Shown: one piece after another, positions 1 through 7,063 of the stretch
Position numbering within the stretch: the stretch's first letter is position 1
Layout: every line of letters begins with the position of its first letter
Origin: UBA1546 sp049302185
GTDB lineage: Bacteria; Nitrospirota; Thermodesulfovibrionia; Thermodesulfovibrionales; UBA1546
Direction of reading: 5' to 3'
Assembly: GCA_049302185.1 (NCBI GenBank)
Contig: JBAQLV010000032.1
Location: 8,245-72,244, forward strand
DNA: 64,000 bases
Notes under the pieces: generated by a model
What the model saw: the letters and a program-made list of their open reading frames with translations, nothing else
Databases searched by the model: none
Told to the model about the DNA's origin: nothing
Position numbers and translations under genes: made by a program

Positions 1-21
1 TGTCAATTTATCCATCCTCAT
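1..21 (-). CDS. clpB: Start of a CDS running off the window, probably ClpB
   Basis: Only seven codons are visible (M-R-M-D-K-L-T). They follow a strong ribosome-binding site, GGAGGAGG, about 8 bases upstream of the ATG, and that site lies in the last codons of hspR. ClpB disaggregases commonly begin with a Met/Asp-Lys-Leu-Thr type sequence, and dnaJ-hspR-clpB is a known gene order in bacteria that use HspR. The identity is therefore inferred from context and seven residues. The rest of the gene lies outside the window. Confidence 0.5.
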
Positions 22-24
22 TAT

Positions 25-375
25 TTATTCCTCCTCCCGAAAAATCCTTCTTATCCTTTCTTCAAAATCATGCTTCATATCCTCATCAAGCAGACGCATC
101 ATCTCCTCCATCTCATGCTGAAGCGCTTCACCCCTCTGTCTCATCCTTAAAATAATGTCCACGCCTGCCTTATTCACACCGAGTTCTTTGGTAAGGCTCA
201 GCACAAAGTTAAGCCTTTCCACGTCCTCTTCAGAATACAGCCTCAGCCGTTTTGTCCTGCGGGGCATCACAAACCCTTCCCTCTCGTACATCCTCAGTGT
301 CTGAGGATGCACTCCAAGCATCTCTGCCACAACGCTTATCACATATAAGGGCTGTTTCTTGTCCCTTTCGGTCAT
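25..375 (-). CDS. hspR: HspR, MerR-family heat-shock repressor
   Basis: This is a 116-residue MerR-type regulator. The N-terminal winged helix-turn-helix carries Y-V-I-S-V-V-A-E-M-L-G-V-H-P-Q-T-L-R-M-Y-E, typical of HspR proteins that repress dnaK/dnaJ/clpB under normal temperature with DnaK as co-repressor. The C-terminal half is helical and charged, and it ends in the acidic tail R-E-E-E. It overlaps dnaJ by four bases (ATGA), so the two are translationally coupled in one operon and the repressor is made together with its target chaperones. The family assignment is firm; target operons beyond this one are inferred. Confidence 0.93.
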   Translation of the reverse strand: MTERDKKQPLYVISVVAEMLGVHPQTLRMYEREGFVMPRRTKRLRLYSEEDVERLNFVLSLTKELGVNKAGVDIILRMRQRGEALQHEMEEMMRLLDEDMKHDFEERIRRIFREEE

Positions 376-1466
376 TGCCCTCTCCCGATAATATCTTTTC
401 TTGGATTTTCTTTATATAATGCCTCTATCTCTTTTATCGCATCTTTTGCCCTGCTGTTGATATCTTTTGGCACTATTATTTGGGCAATAACATATTGATT
501 GCCCCTTCCAGCTGTCTTTGGCGAAGGGAAACCCTTTCCGGAAAGCTTAAACTTCTGCCCCCCCTGCGTTCCGGATGGAATAGTCATCACTGTGCTTCCG
601 TCTATTGTAGGGACTTCAATCTTTGCGCCGAGCGCTGCTTCGCCGAATGTGATTGGCAAATCCACATAAATATCATTTTCCTTTCGCGTAAATACAGGAT
701 GCGGCCTTACAGTCATCTCTATACGCAAATCTCCCGGAGGGCCGCCTGCCTCGCCTCTGCCTCCCATGCCTTTAAGTTTCACTATTGAACCGGTATCAAC
801 GCCGGCAGGTATTTTTGCCTTTATTGTATCTGTCTGGAGTGTCTTTCCCCTGCCGTTACACGCCTTGCATGTTTTCGTAATCTTCCTGCCGCTTCCTCCG
901 CATGATGTGCATGTCTGGGACATCCTGAAAAAACCTTTTGATGTTTGAAGCTTCCCGCTTCCTTTGCATCTATCACATGTCTGATAGGACTCAGCGCCTG
1001 TTCCATTGCACGCACTGCATGGGGTTTCTCTTGTAATGGTAACAGGACGCGTAACGCCTGTGAATGCATCTTCCAAGGAAAGTTCAATAGTCATGAACAT
1101 ATCAGCGCCTTTTCTCGCGAATTGTCCATGCCTTCTGTCTGCTCCGAAGATGTCGGAAAAAACATCTCCGAATCCGCCAAAATCAGAGGTCTCGCCGAAA
1201 TCAGGCCTTGCCCCTTCAAACCACGGTCCGCCTGCCTCAAAAGGAGATTTGCCGAACTGGTTATAATCAGCCCGTTTCTTTTCATCGCCGAGCACACTGT
1301 ATGCCTCGTTTATCTCCTTGAATTTATGTTCTGAGGTTTTGTCGCCGGGATTAAGGTCAGGGTGATATTTTCGCGCAAGCTTCCTGTACGCCTTCTTTAT
1401 CTCGTCCTGAGAGGCGTTTTTGTTTACGCCGAGCATCTCATAGTAGTCTTTAACTGCAGGTGACAT
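372..1466 (-). CDS. dnaJ: Chaperone DnaJ (Hsp40)
   Basis: This 364-residue type I Hsp40 co-chaperone stimulates DnaK ATP hydrolysis and delivers unfolded clients. The J domain spans residues 6-70, with the HPD motif at 35-37. A Gly/Phe-rich linker follows, then four CxxCxGxG-type zinc-binding repeats (CSACNGTG, CDRCKGSG, CTSCGGSG, CKACNGRG) and the two beta-sandwich substrate-binding domains. Length and domain order are normal. It is the first visible gene of the dnaJ-hspR-clpB transcription unit, preceded by a good minus-strand sigma70-type promoter at 1593-1621. Confidence 0.97.
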   Translation of the reverse strand: MSPAVKDYYEMLGVNKNASQDEIKKAYRKLARKYHPDLNPGDKTSEHKFKEINEAYSVLGDEKKRADYNQFGKSPFEAGGPWFEGARPDFGETSDFGGFGDVFSDIFGADRRHGQFARKGADMFMTIELSLEDAFTGVTRPVTITRETPCSACNGTGAESYQTCDRCKGSGKLQTSKGFFRMSQTCTSCGGSGRKITKTCKACNGRGKTLQTDTIKAKIPAGVDTGSIVKLKGMGGRGEAGGPPGDLRIEMTVRPHPVFTRKENDIYVDLPITFGEAALGAKIEVPTIDGSTVMTIPSGTQGGQKFKLSGKGFPSPKTAGRGNQYVIAQIIVPKDINSRAKDAIKEIEALYKENPRKDIIGRGQ

Positions 1467-1478
1467 TTACCATCTCCC

Positions 1479-1493
1479 TCTACGAGTCGTAGA
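1479..1493. repeat. Perfect 15-bp palindrome TCTACGA-G-TCGTAGA
   Basis: This short palindrome lies in the 5' leader of dnaJ, just upstream of its ribosome-binding site. The same TCGTAGA/TCTACGA arms recur inside selA at 47928-47968, and a partial copy lies in the methylase relic near 39964. It therefore belongs to a dispersed palindromic repeat family of this genome rather than being a site specific to dnaJ. In RNA it would form a small hairpin. Confidence 0.7.
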
Positions 1494-1572
1494 CCAATTA
1501 CGTCCTTACAATAACCTTATCAAACCTCAACCCTAATTTAATATCCTAATTTAATATCCTAAAATTAAGCAG

Positions 1573-1593
1573 CTTGAATCTCGTTTGCTCATA
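1573..1593 (-). promoter_or_regulatory. HAIR-like operator (candidate HspR site)
   Basis: The plus strand reads CTTGAAT-N7-GCTCATA. The HspR inverted repeat known as HAIR is CTTGAGT-N7-ACTCAAG, so 10 of 14 defined positions match with the right spacing. The element abuts the -10 box of the dnaJ promoter and would cover the transcription start, a sensible place for an autoregulatory repressor. The right half is weak (4 of 7), so chance is possible. Confidence 0.4.
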
Positions 1594-1621
1594 TAATAAC
1601 AAGTGAGTCAATTCGTGTCAA
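1593..1621 (-). promoter_or_regulatory. Sigma70-type promoter of the dnaJ-hspR operon
   Basis: On the minus strand TTGACA and TATTAT are separated by exactly 17 bases. The -35 is a perfect consensus and the -10 matches five of six. Transcription would start near 1586, giving a leader of about 120 bases before dnaJ. No CIRCE element is visible, which fits control by HspR rather than HrcA. Confidence 0.72.
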
Positions 1622-1686
1622 GTAAATAGCAATGATGCATTACATAATCTCAGGAGCATTGCAAGGGTAACGATTTACCCAAAACG

Positions 1687-3201
1687 TTACCTTTGCATGA
1701 TAACTTCTGCCACTGCCTTCTGCGCTGCCTCAGAATCCCAGTATGCGTATATTCTTGCTGTGTCATTCCCAACCCTATCAAGGAGATATGGACTTCCAAA
1801 AGATACAAATATCTTCGCCTTATCCTTTAATTCCGTTATACATTTCAAAAGCCAAGGGCTTGGGCCGCCCTTCCACGCCCTGATACCTGAAAAAACTGCT
1901 ACGATAGCGAATGAGTTATCAGGAAAGATTACTTTTTGAATCTCAGAATCGTGTTTTATAATCTGCAATTTTAAATCAGGAAATTTTCCTTTAAGTTTTT
2001 CAGCAAGGACATTGCCTAAAAATCCCCCCATCCCCCCTTTAGTAAAGGGGGGTAAGGGGGGATTTTCTTCATCGCTCAAAACAACAAGATATGGTTCCCC
2101 TTTTATCTTAATCTCACCCGACACCTTAATTGCCTTTTCCGTTAACTCTTCAGAAAGCTTTCCGTGAGACTCAAAATCAGGCAGGGCTTTAGAAGGAAAA
2201 CGAATTAGTCCGTCCCTAAATATCCGTAAACGCCTACCCCCCCTTAATCCCCCCCTTAATAAAGGGGACCGGGGGGGTGTTGACAGATAGGAAACAACAT
2301 TGTCAGGGTTAGTCGGATGAAGCAGTATATCAACGCCTGCGTTAAGAGCCATAAGTGATGCCTCTTCCTCCGAATATCTCCCTATGCCTCCCATGTTCAT
2401 AGCATCTGTAATTACAATGCCTTTAAATCCGAGGTTCTTCCTGAGATAACTGACCGCCTTTTGCGAGAGCGATACAGGGATGCCTGACGGATCCAATGCC
2501 GGGACATTCAGGTGTCCCATCATAATCATCCTTACGCCTGCTTTAACTGCATTCCTGAATGGCGCAAGCTCTGTCTTTGATAGAGCTTTAATATCTTTTT
2601 TTATCTTCGGGAGTTTTATGTGCGAGTCTGTTTCCGTATCGCCGTGTCCCGGAAAGTGTTTGCCGCAGGCAGTAATGCCGTGGGACTGAAATGTCTTTAT
2701 CATCTCGCATCCGAAAAAAGATACGCTCTCAGGGTCTTCTCCAAATGCCCTTGTTGAGATAATCGGATTTCTCGGGTTAGTGTTTATGTCCAGAACAGGA
2801 GCAAAGATTGTATTTATACCTGCATACCTCGCCTCAATCGCAATCGCTTTGAATACTTTTCTCAAAAGTTTTAACTGTGAACCGTGAACTGTGAACCGTG
2901 AACTGTCTTTTTTGATTGCAGACGCAACTGCCATTGCAGGCGGGAATATCGTGCCTCCTTCTCGGAGAGTCGAGTCTCCGACAAGCTGCTGTCCTAATCC
3001 CTGTTCAAGGTCAGAGGCAATGATTAAACTCTCATCCGCTTCCTTCTGAAGTTCACTTATCCCCTGCCTTACCGTGTTCAGCTCTCCTCCGAAAACAATG
3101 AACCCTGCAATGCCTTTTTTTACAAGCCTCAGGTAATAATCAAATTCCTTCTCAATATCCCTGCCGTTAAGGCGTGCGATTATGAATTTATAGAAGTTCA
3201 T
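1687..3201 (-). CDS. Glycoside hydrolase family 3, beta-N-acetylhexosaminidase (NagZ-like)
   Basis: This 504-residue GH3 enzyme probably cleaves N-acetylglucosamine from anhydro-muropeptides or related glycans during wall recycling. The family core is clear: the early D-L-E-Q-G motif, the substrate-binding stretch C-G-K-H-F-P-G-H-G-D-T, and the catalytic-loop region V-I-T-D-A-M-N-M-G-G. It has a C-terminal extension beyond the 340-residue minimal NagZ. Three repeat elements have been accommodated in frame: palindromic GC tracts at 2018-2066 and 2236-2279, translated as proline/glycine-rich loops, and a heptamer tract at 2873-2906. It is divergent from ftsY with a 39-base gap. Confidence 0.88.
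   Translation of the reverse strand: MNFYKFIIARLNGRDIEKEFDYYLRLVKKGIAGFIVFGGELNTVRQGISELQKEADESLIIASDLEQGLGQQLVGDSTLREGGTIFPPAMAVASAIKKDSSRFTVHGSQLKLLRKVFKAIAIEARYAGINTIFAPVLDINTNPRNPIISTRAFGEDPESVSFFGCEMIKTFQSHGITACGKHFPGHGDTETDSHIKLPKIKKDIKALSKTELAPFRNAVKAGVRMIMMGHLNVPALDPSGIPVSLSQKAVSYLRKNLGFKGIVITDAMNMGGIGRYSEEEASLMALNAGVDILLHPTNPDNVVSYLSTPPRSPLLRGGLRGGRRLRIFRDGLIRFPSKALPDFESHGKLSEELTEKAIKVSGEIKIKGEPYLVVLSDEENPPLPPFTKGGMGGFLGNVLAEKLKGKFPDLKLQIIKHDSEIQKVIFPDNSFAIVAVFSGIRAWKGGPSPWLLKCITELKDKAKIFVSFGSPYLLDRVGNDTARIYAYWDSEAAQKAVAEVIMQR
2018..2066. repeat. In-frame palindromic C6/G6 repeat inside the GH3 gene
   Basis: A left arm of poly-C blocks (AAAAATCCCCCCATCCCCCC) and a matching right arm (AAAGGGGGGTAAGGGGGG, then ATTTT) form a nearly perfect hairpin around a 3-base loop. 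In the gene's frame it encodes N-P-P-L-P-P-F-T-K-G-G-M-G-G-F. This dispersed coding repeat is tolerated in a surface loop and is almost certainly not ancestral to the enzyme. Confidence 0.85.
2236..2279. repeat. Second in-frame palindromic C7/G7 repeat inside the GH3 gene
   Basis: This is related to the element at 2018-2066 but diverged. Two C7 blocks face AAAGGGG and G7 blocks. It is translated in frame as T-P-P-R-S-P-L-L-R-G-G-L-R-G-G. It lies between the conserved GH3 core and the C-terminal domain, where an insertion can be tolerated. Confidence 0.82.
2873..2906. repeat. Heptamer tandem repeat (AACYGTG, nearly 5 copies) inside the GH3 gene
   Basis: The units are AACTGTG, AACCGTG, AACTGTG, AACCGTG and a partial AACTGT. 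The minus strand reads through it in frame as part of D-S-S-R-F-T-V-H-G-S-Q-L. It belongs to the heptamer family described in the findings. Confidence 0.9.
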
Positions 3202-3240
3202 GGTGTATTATATCAGGAGAAAAGAAAATCAGGAGGGCTG

Positions 3241-4146
3241 ATGGGTTTATTCGACAGGCTGAAAGAAGGGCTTGCAAAAACAAGAAAAGGTTTTATTGAA
3301 AAAATTGAATCTGTTTTAATGCATGGAACGATTGATGAAGAAGTTGTCAATGAACTTGAAGAAATACTTATAACATCTGATATCGGGGTGCATGCTGCGG
3401 CAGAAATTGTCAACTTCTTGAAAGACAAGATTAAAAAAGGCGAAGTCAAAGACAGCGCTTCAGCAAAGGAATTTCTGAAAAAGGAAATGCTTTCTCTGCT
3501 CGGCTCCTCTTCGCCTGTTGTCCTGTTCGGTGAGAAGCCGTTTGTTATCCTGACAGTCGGCGTTAACGGCGCAGGCAAGACTACTACTATCGGCAAACTT
3601 GCAAGCAGGTTCAGGTCAGAGGGACATTCAGTCCTGCTTGGAGCATCTGATACATTCAGGGCTGCAGCGATAGAGCAGCTTGAGATATGGGCTGAAAGAT
3701 CAGGCGCTTCTATTGTTAAGCACCAGAGCGGCTCCGACCCTGCTGCTGTTGCGTATGATGCGATAGAGTCTGCAAAGCATAAAAAGATTGACATTGTTAT
3801 TATTGACACAGCAGGCAGGCTTCATACAAAAAGTCCTTTGATGGAGGAATTGAAAAAGGTTAAACGTGTTGTACAGAAGTCACTGCCTCATGCCCCGCAG
3901 GAGGTTCTGCTTGTTGTTGATGCAACCACAGGACAGAATGCGTTAAGGCAGGCGCAGATTTTCAACGAGACAGTCGGCGTTACAGGTATTGCGCTCACAA
4001 AACTTGACGGCACGGCAAAAGGCGGAATCGTATTTGCGATAAAAAAAGAACTTGGCATACCTGTCAGGCTTATAGGAATCGGCGAAGGGATTGACGACCT
4101 CAGGGATTTTGTTCCGGAGGAATTTGTGGAGGCGCTTTTTTCATAA
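3241..4146 (+). CDS. ftsY: FtsY, signal recognition particle receptor GTPase
   Basis: The 301-residue SRP-receptor GTPase docks ribosome-nascent chain-SRP complexes at the inner membrane. It has only the N and G domains and lacks the long acidic A domain of enterobacterial FtsY. Visible motifs are the G1 loop GVNGAGKTTT at about 107-116, D-T-F-R-A-A-A, the G3 motif D-T-A-G-R, and T-K-L-D-G-T-A-K-G-G. The start follows AGGAGG with 4-base spacing. Its last codons overlap an antisense penicillin-binding protein relic (4100-4300). Confidence 0.97.
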   Translation: MGLFDRLKEGLAKTRKGFIEKIESVLMHGTIDEEVVNELEEILITSDIGVHAAAEIVNFLKDKIKKGEVKDSASAKEFLKKEMLSLLGSSSPVVLFGEKPFVILTVGVNGAGKTTTIGKLASRFRSEGHSVLLGASDTFRAAAIEQLEIWAERSGASIVKHQSGSDPAAVAYDAIESAKHKKIDIVIIDTAGRLHTKSPLMEELKKVKRVVQKSLPHAPQEVLLVVDATTGQNALRQAQIFNETVGVTGIALTKLDGTAKGGIVFAIKKELGIPVRLIGIGEGIDDLRDFVPEEFVEALFS

Positions 4147-4300
4147 ACTCAATCCATATCGGCAGGGCTGCTCTTGAACCGGCCTCTTTTTTACCGATTG
4201 GCTTGTGGTTATTCCTTCCGACCCAGACACCAACCGCAAGACTGTCGTCAAAACCTATGAACCATGCATCAGTATAATTGTTTGTAGTGCCTGCATGATA
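4100..4300 (-). pseudogene. C-terminal relic of a class A penicillin-binding protein (PBP1A-like)
   Basis: The minus strand reads A-G-T-T-N-N-Y-T-D-A-W-F-I-G-F, then L-A-V-G-V-W-V-G-R, then R-A-A-L-P-I-W-I-E-F-M-K, which is the end of the PBP1A transpeptidase domain just after the KTGT motif. Upstream of A-G-T-T-N homology stops, with the catalytic K-T-G itself replaced, and there is no start codon. The reading frame runs a few codons into the antisense of ftsY and stops at 4102-4100. It is a truncated remnant that cannot be functional. Family recognition is from memory of the conserved motif. Confidence 0.8.
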
Positions 4301-4345
4301 GTTAATTATAATTGAAAAGCAAGCCGTTTTTTGTTAACATCTAAG

Positions 4346-4771
4346 ATGTTGGAAGAACCTAAAAGAGCAAGCCTGCTTCTCAGAAGTGTTGCAAAGACGA
4401 TTGACCTTATAATTGTCGCTGCTGCGGCAGAGATTATTCCCAGGGCAGGATTTTTTGCCGGACTTGCTTATCTGTTAATCAGTGACGGGCTTTTTAATGG
4501 CAAGAGTCTCGGGAAACAGCTTACAGGATTAAAGGTTGTTTCCATTGCAACCGGTAAGGCGTGTTCAGTCAGAGAGTCAATATTGAGAAATCTTGTGCTG
4601 TGTATCGGCGCCGCGCTATGGAGAATCCCATTAATCGGATGGGTTATTACGCTGCTTATAGTGGGGGTTGAGTTCGTAATGCTTCTCGGGAGCAAAGAAG
4701 GGATGAGGCTTGGCGATGAGATTGCCAAGACAACTGTTATAATAGAAGAAAAGTTAAAAGTTGAAGGTTGA
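4346..4771 (+). CDS. RDD-family integral membrane protein
   Basis: This 141-residue protein has the RDD pattern: R-S-V-A-K-T-I-D-L-I-I-V at the first membrane helix, a central G-K-S-L-G-K-Q-L-T-G-L-K-V motif, then two more hydrophobic helices and a final acidic stretch. The family is widespread and its function is mostly unknown; transport has been suggested for some members. I prefer the ATG at 4346; a TTG at 4331 in the same frame would add five residues and neither has a good ribosome-binding site. The C-terminus is encoded by a degenerate heptamer tract leading into mreB. Confidence 0.75.
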   Translation: MLEEPKRASLLLRSVAKTIDLIIVAAAAEIIPRAGFFAGLAYLLISDGLFNGKSLGKQLTGLKVVSIATGKACSVRESILRNLVLCIGAALWRIPLIGWVITLLIVGVEFVMLLGSKEGMRLGDEIAKTTVIIEEKLKVEG

Positions 4772-4790
4772 AAGTTAAAAGTGAAAGAAG
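4757..4790. repeat. Degenerate heptamer tract (RAARGTT, about 5 copies)
   Basis: Units such as AAAAGTT, GAAGGTT and GAAAGTT run through the stop codon of the RDD gene into the mreB leader, up to the mreB ribosome-binding site. It is an intergenic member of the heptamer family. Confidence 0.7.
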
Positions 4791-4800
4791 GAGAGAAGAA

Positions 4801-5832
4801 ATGTTCTTAAACAATATTCTTGGTTTATTCTCAAATGACCTTGCCATAGACCTTGGCACTGCAAATACTCTCGTATTTGTTAAAGGCAAAGGGATTGTAT
4901 GCGATGAACCCTCTGTCGTTGTTATAAGGAAGGACACTAAGAAAACTATTGCAGTCGGCGCCGAAGCAAAAAAAATGCTTGGCAAAACCCCTGTGAATAT
5001 CATGGCTATAAGACCAATGAAGGATGGCGTTATAGCAGACTTTGACGCCACAGGAGAGATGCTCAAGTATTTCATTGCAAAGGTGCATAACAGACGCAGT
5101 TTTGTATCGCCGAGGATAATCATAGGAGTCCCGTCAGGCATAACACAGGTTGAACAGCGCGCTGTAAAAGATGCCGCTCAGGCATCAGGCGCGCGGGAAG
5201 TCTATCTGATTGAAGAGCCTATGGCTGCGGCAGTCGGTGTTGGGCTGCCTGTGGGTGAACCGGCAGGAAATATGATTGTTGACATCGGAGGAGGCACCAC
5301 TGATATAGCGGTCATCTCGCTTGACGGTATCGTATACAGCAAGGCTGTAAGGGTAGGCGGAGATAAGATGGATGAAGAACTCATCGCATATATGAAACGC
5401 CGTTACAACCTCATGATAGGCGAGAGGACAGCAGAGCGGATAAAGATAGAGATAGGGTCTGCATACCCTTCAGACGGAGACGGCCGCTGTGAAATGGAGA
5501 TAAAAGGAAGAGACCTTATATCAGGTATTCCGAAAACCATAACCATAAACGAGGATGAAATACGGGAGGCCATTAGCGAATCTGTAAATACAATTCTTGA
5601 CACGATAAAAGTCACCCTTGAGAACACACCGCCTGAACTTGCGGCAGACATCGTTGACCGCGGGATCGTGCTTGCAGGCGGCGGAGCGCTCTTAAAGGGG
5701 CTTGATACATATATAAGAGAGGAGACCGGACTTCCCGTAATAGTGGCAGACGACCCTCTGACTGCAGTTGTGAGAGGGGTCGGAAAGATGCTTGACGACT
5801 TCGAACTTCTAAGGAAGATATCTATTAATTAA
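4801..5832 (+). CDS. mreB: Rod shape-determining protein MreB (bacterial actin)
   Basis: The 343-residue actin homologue polymerises under the inner membrane and positions the elongasome. The phosphate-1 motif D-L-G-T-A-N-T-L, the phosphate-2 motif D-I-G-G-G-T-T-D, the P-M-K-D-G-V-I-A-D-F stretch and the adenosine motif L-A-G-G-G-A-L-L-K-G-L are all present. The ATG at 4801 is chosen because AAGGAGA lies 7 bases upstream; a TTG at 4768 would add 11 residues encoded by repeat DNA. The N-terminal M-F-L-N-N-I-L-G-L-F-S is the likely membrane-binding amphipathic helix. It opens a five-gene cluster. Confidence 0.97.
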   Translation: MFLNNILGLFSNDLAIDLGTANTLVFVKGKGIVCDEPSVVVIRKDTKKTIAVGAEAKKMLGKTPVNIMAIRPMKDGVIADFDATGEMLKYFIAKVHNRRSFVSPRIIIGVPSGITQVEQRAVKDAAQASGAREVYLIEEPMAAAVGVGLPVGEPAGNMIVDIGGGTTDIAVISLDGIVYSKAVRVGGDKMDEELIAYMKRRYNLMIGERTAERIKIEIGSAYPSDGDGRCEMEIKGRDLISGIPKTITINEDEIREAISESVNTILDTIKVTLENTPPELAADIVDRGIVLAGGGALLKGLDTYIREETGLPVIVADDPLTAVVRGVGKMLDDFELLRKISIN

Positions 5833-6614
5833 TGCCCAAGAAAAGGTTTTTGCTTTTTTTTTCTCTTATCATTGCGTCATTCATTCTGATGACATACCAG
5901 AGCAATAGGGGACTGCCTAATCCTCTGCGCCTTATAAACTACCCTGTCAACATTGCGAATAACGCCATCAATTCTGTCTGTTCAAAAATAAAAGTCGCCT
6001 TCAAAAAGATACAACTGCGCGATGAAGAAAACAGGAGATTGAAGCTGGAGCTTGATAATCTGCTTATGGAGCAGCATAAATACAAGGAGGCAATTCTTGA
6101 GAATGCAAGACTCGGAGAACTGCTTGCCCTGAAAGAAAAAGAAAAAAAATACGTCACTGCTGCACGGGTTATCTCCAGAGGCAATGACCAGTGGACAAAC
6201 ACGCTTGTAATAAACAAAGGCAGGCATGACGGCGTAGAAAAGGATATGACGGTGATAACCGGCAAAGGGCTTGTAGGCAAGGTTTTTTCCGCATTGAACT
6301 CTTACTCATATGTCCTTCTGCTCAATGATGTGAATTTCTCGGTGGCAATAAGGCTTCAGGAAAGCAGAACTGAAGGAATAATCTCCGGAACAGGTTCAAA
6401 AACATGTATGCTGAAATATGTCTCTCACGAATATGAAGTAAAAGAAAACGAAATGGCGCTTACATCAGGGCTTGATTCTCTTTTCCCTCCCGGAATACCT
6501 GTCGGCGCTATAACCGGAATCGCAAAAAAAGGCGCGGGCCTTTTCCAGAACATAGAGGTTACTCCGTTTCAGGACAGCGCAAAACTTGAAGAAGTCGTGA
6601 TAGTAGGACGATGA
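5832..6614 (+). CDS. mreC: Rod shape-determining protein MreC
   Basis: The 260-residue bitopic protein links cytoplasmic MreB to periplasmic PBP2. One N-terminal membrane helix (residues about 5-20) is followed by a coiled coil rich in Lys/Glu/Leu at about 50-95 and then the beta-barrel MreC core, with conserved G-L-V-G-K-V and the late F-P-P-G-I-P-V-G motif. Its start codon overlaps the mreB stop by one base (TAATG), so it is translationally coupled. Confidence 0.95.
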   Translation: MPKKRFLLFFSLIIASFILMTYQSNRGLPNPLRLINYPVNIANNAINSVCSKIKVAFKKIQLRDEENRRLKLELDNLLMEQHKYKEAILENARLGELLALKEKEKKYVTAARVISRGNDQWTNTLVINKGRHDGVEKDMTVITGKGLVGKVFSALNSYSYVLLLNDVNFSVAIRLQESRTEGIISGTGSKTCMLKYVSHEYEVKENEMALTSGLDSLFPPGIPVGAITGIAKKGAGLFQNIEVTPFQDSAKLEEVVIVGR

Positions 6615-7063
6615 AGAAAATTGTTTTGCTCCTCATCATATTCTCAGCGTTTCTTCTTGAGAGCAGAATATCAATTTTTGGCGCACAGCCTGATTTGGCG
6701 GCAGCTATTGCCTATTATTTCGGGTTAAAAAACGGAGAAACCAAGGGGATGCTGTTTGGTTCATTTATAGGGCTTATAGGCGACAGTCTTTCCGGAGGTA
6801 TTCTCGGTCCAAATATCTTAGGGAAGGGCATGGTAGGCTTTCTTTCCGCTTTTATGTCAGGCAGCTTTTTCAGATGGACGCCGGTTCTTGGAGTAATAGG
6901 CATTTCTCTATTGACCGCTCTCAACGGAATAATTGTATTCCTTTCTAAAACCATATTTGAGCATATGCCCACTTCTATCCCGAGCGCAATATCCATAATA
7001 TTTACCGCTGCAATAATAAATTCTTTATTCGGCATATTCATGAGGCCTCAAAATGAGCAATAA
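6611..7063 (+). CDS. mreD: Rod shape-determining protein MreD
   Basis: This is a 150-residue polytopic inner-membrane protein of the elongasome with about five hydrophobic segments. The motif P-D-L-A-A-A-I-A-Y-Y-F-G and the G-L-I-G-D-S-L-S-G-G-I-L-G stretch are typical of MreD. It overlaps mreC by four bases (ATGA) and mrdA by eleven, as expected for this tightly packed operon. Confidence 0.92.
   Translation: MKKIVLLLIIFSAFLLESRISIFGAQPDLAAAIAYYFGLKNGETKGMLFGSFIGLIGDSLSGGILGPNILGKGMVGFLSAFMSGSFFRWTPVLGVIGISLLTALNGIIVFLSKTIFEHMPTSIPSAISIIFTAAIINSLFGIFMRPQNEQ

Noticed and set aside
480..1334. Several open frames opposite dnaJ, smc and the histidine kinase
   Set aside because: They are antisense shadows of strongly conserved genes, with serine-rich or low-complexity translations and no ribosome-binding sites.
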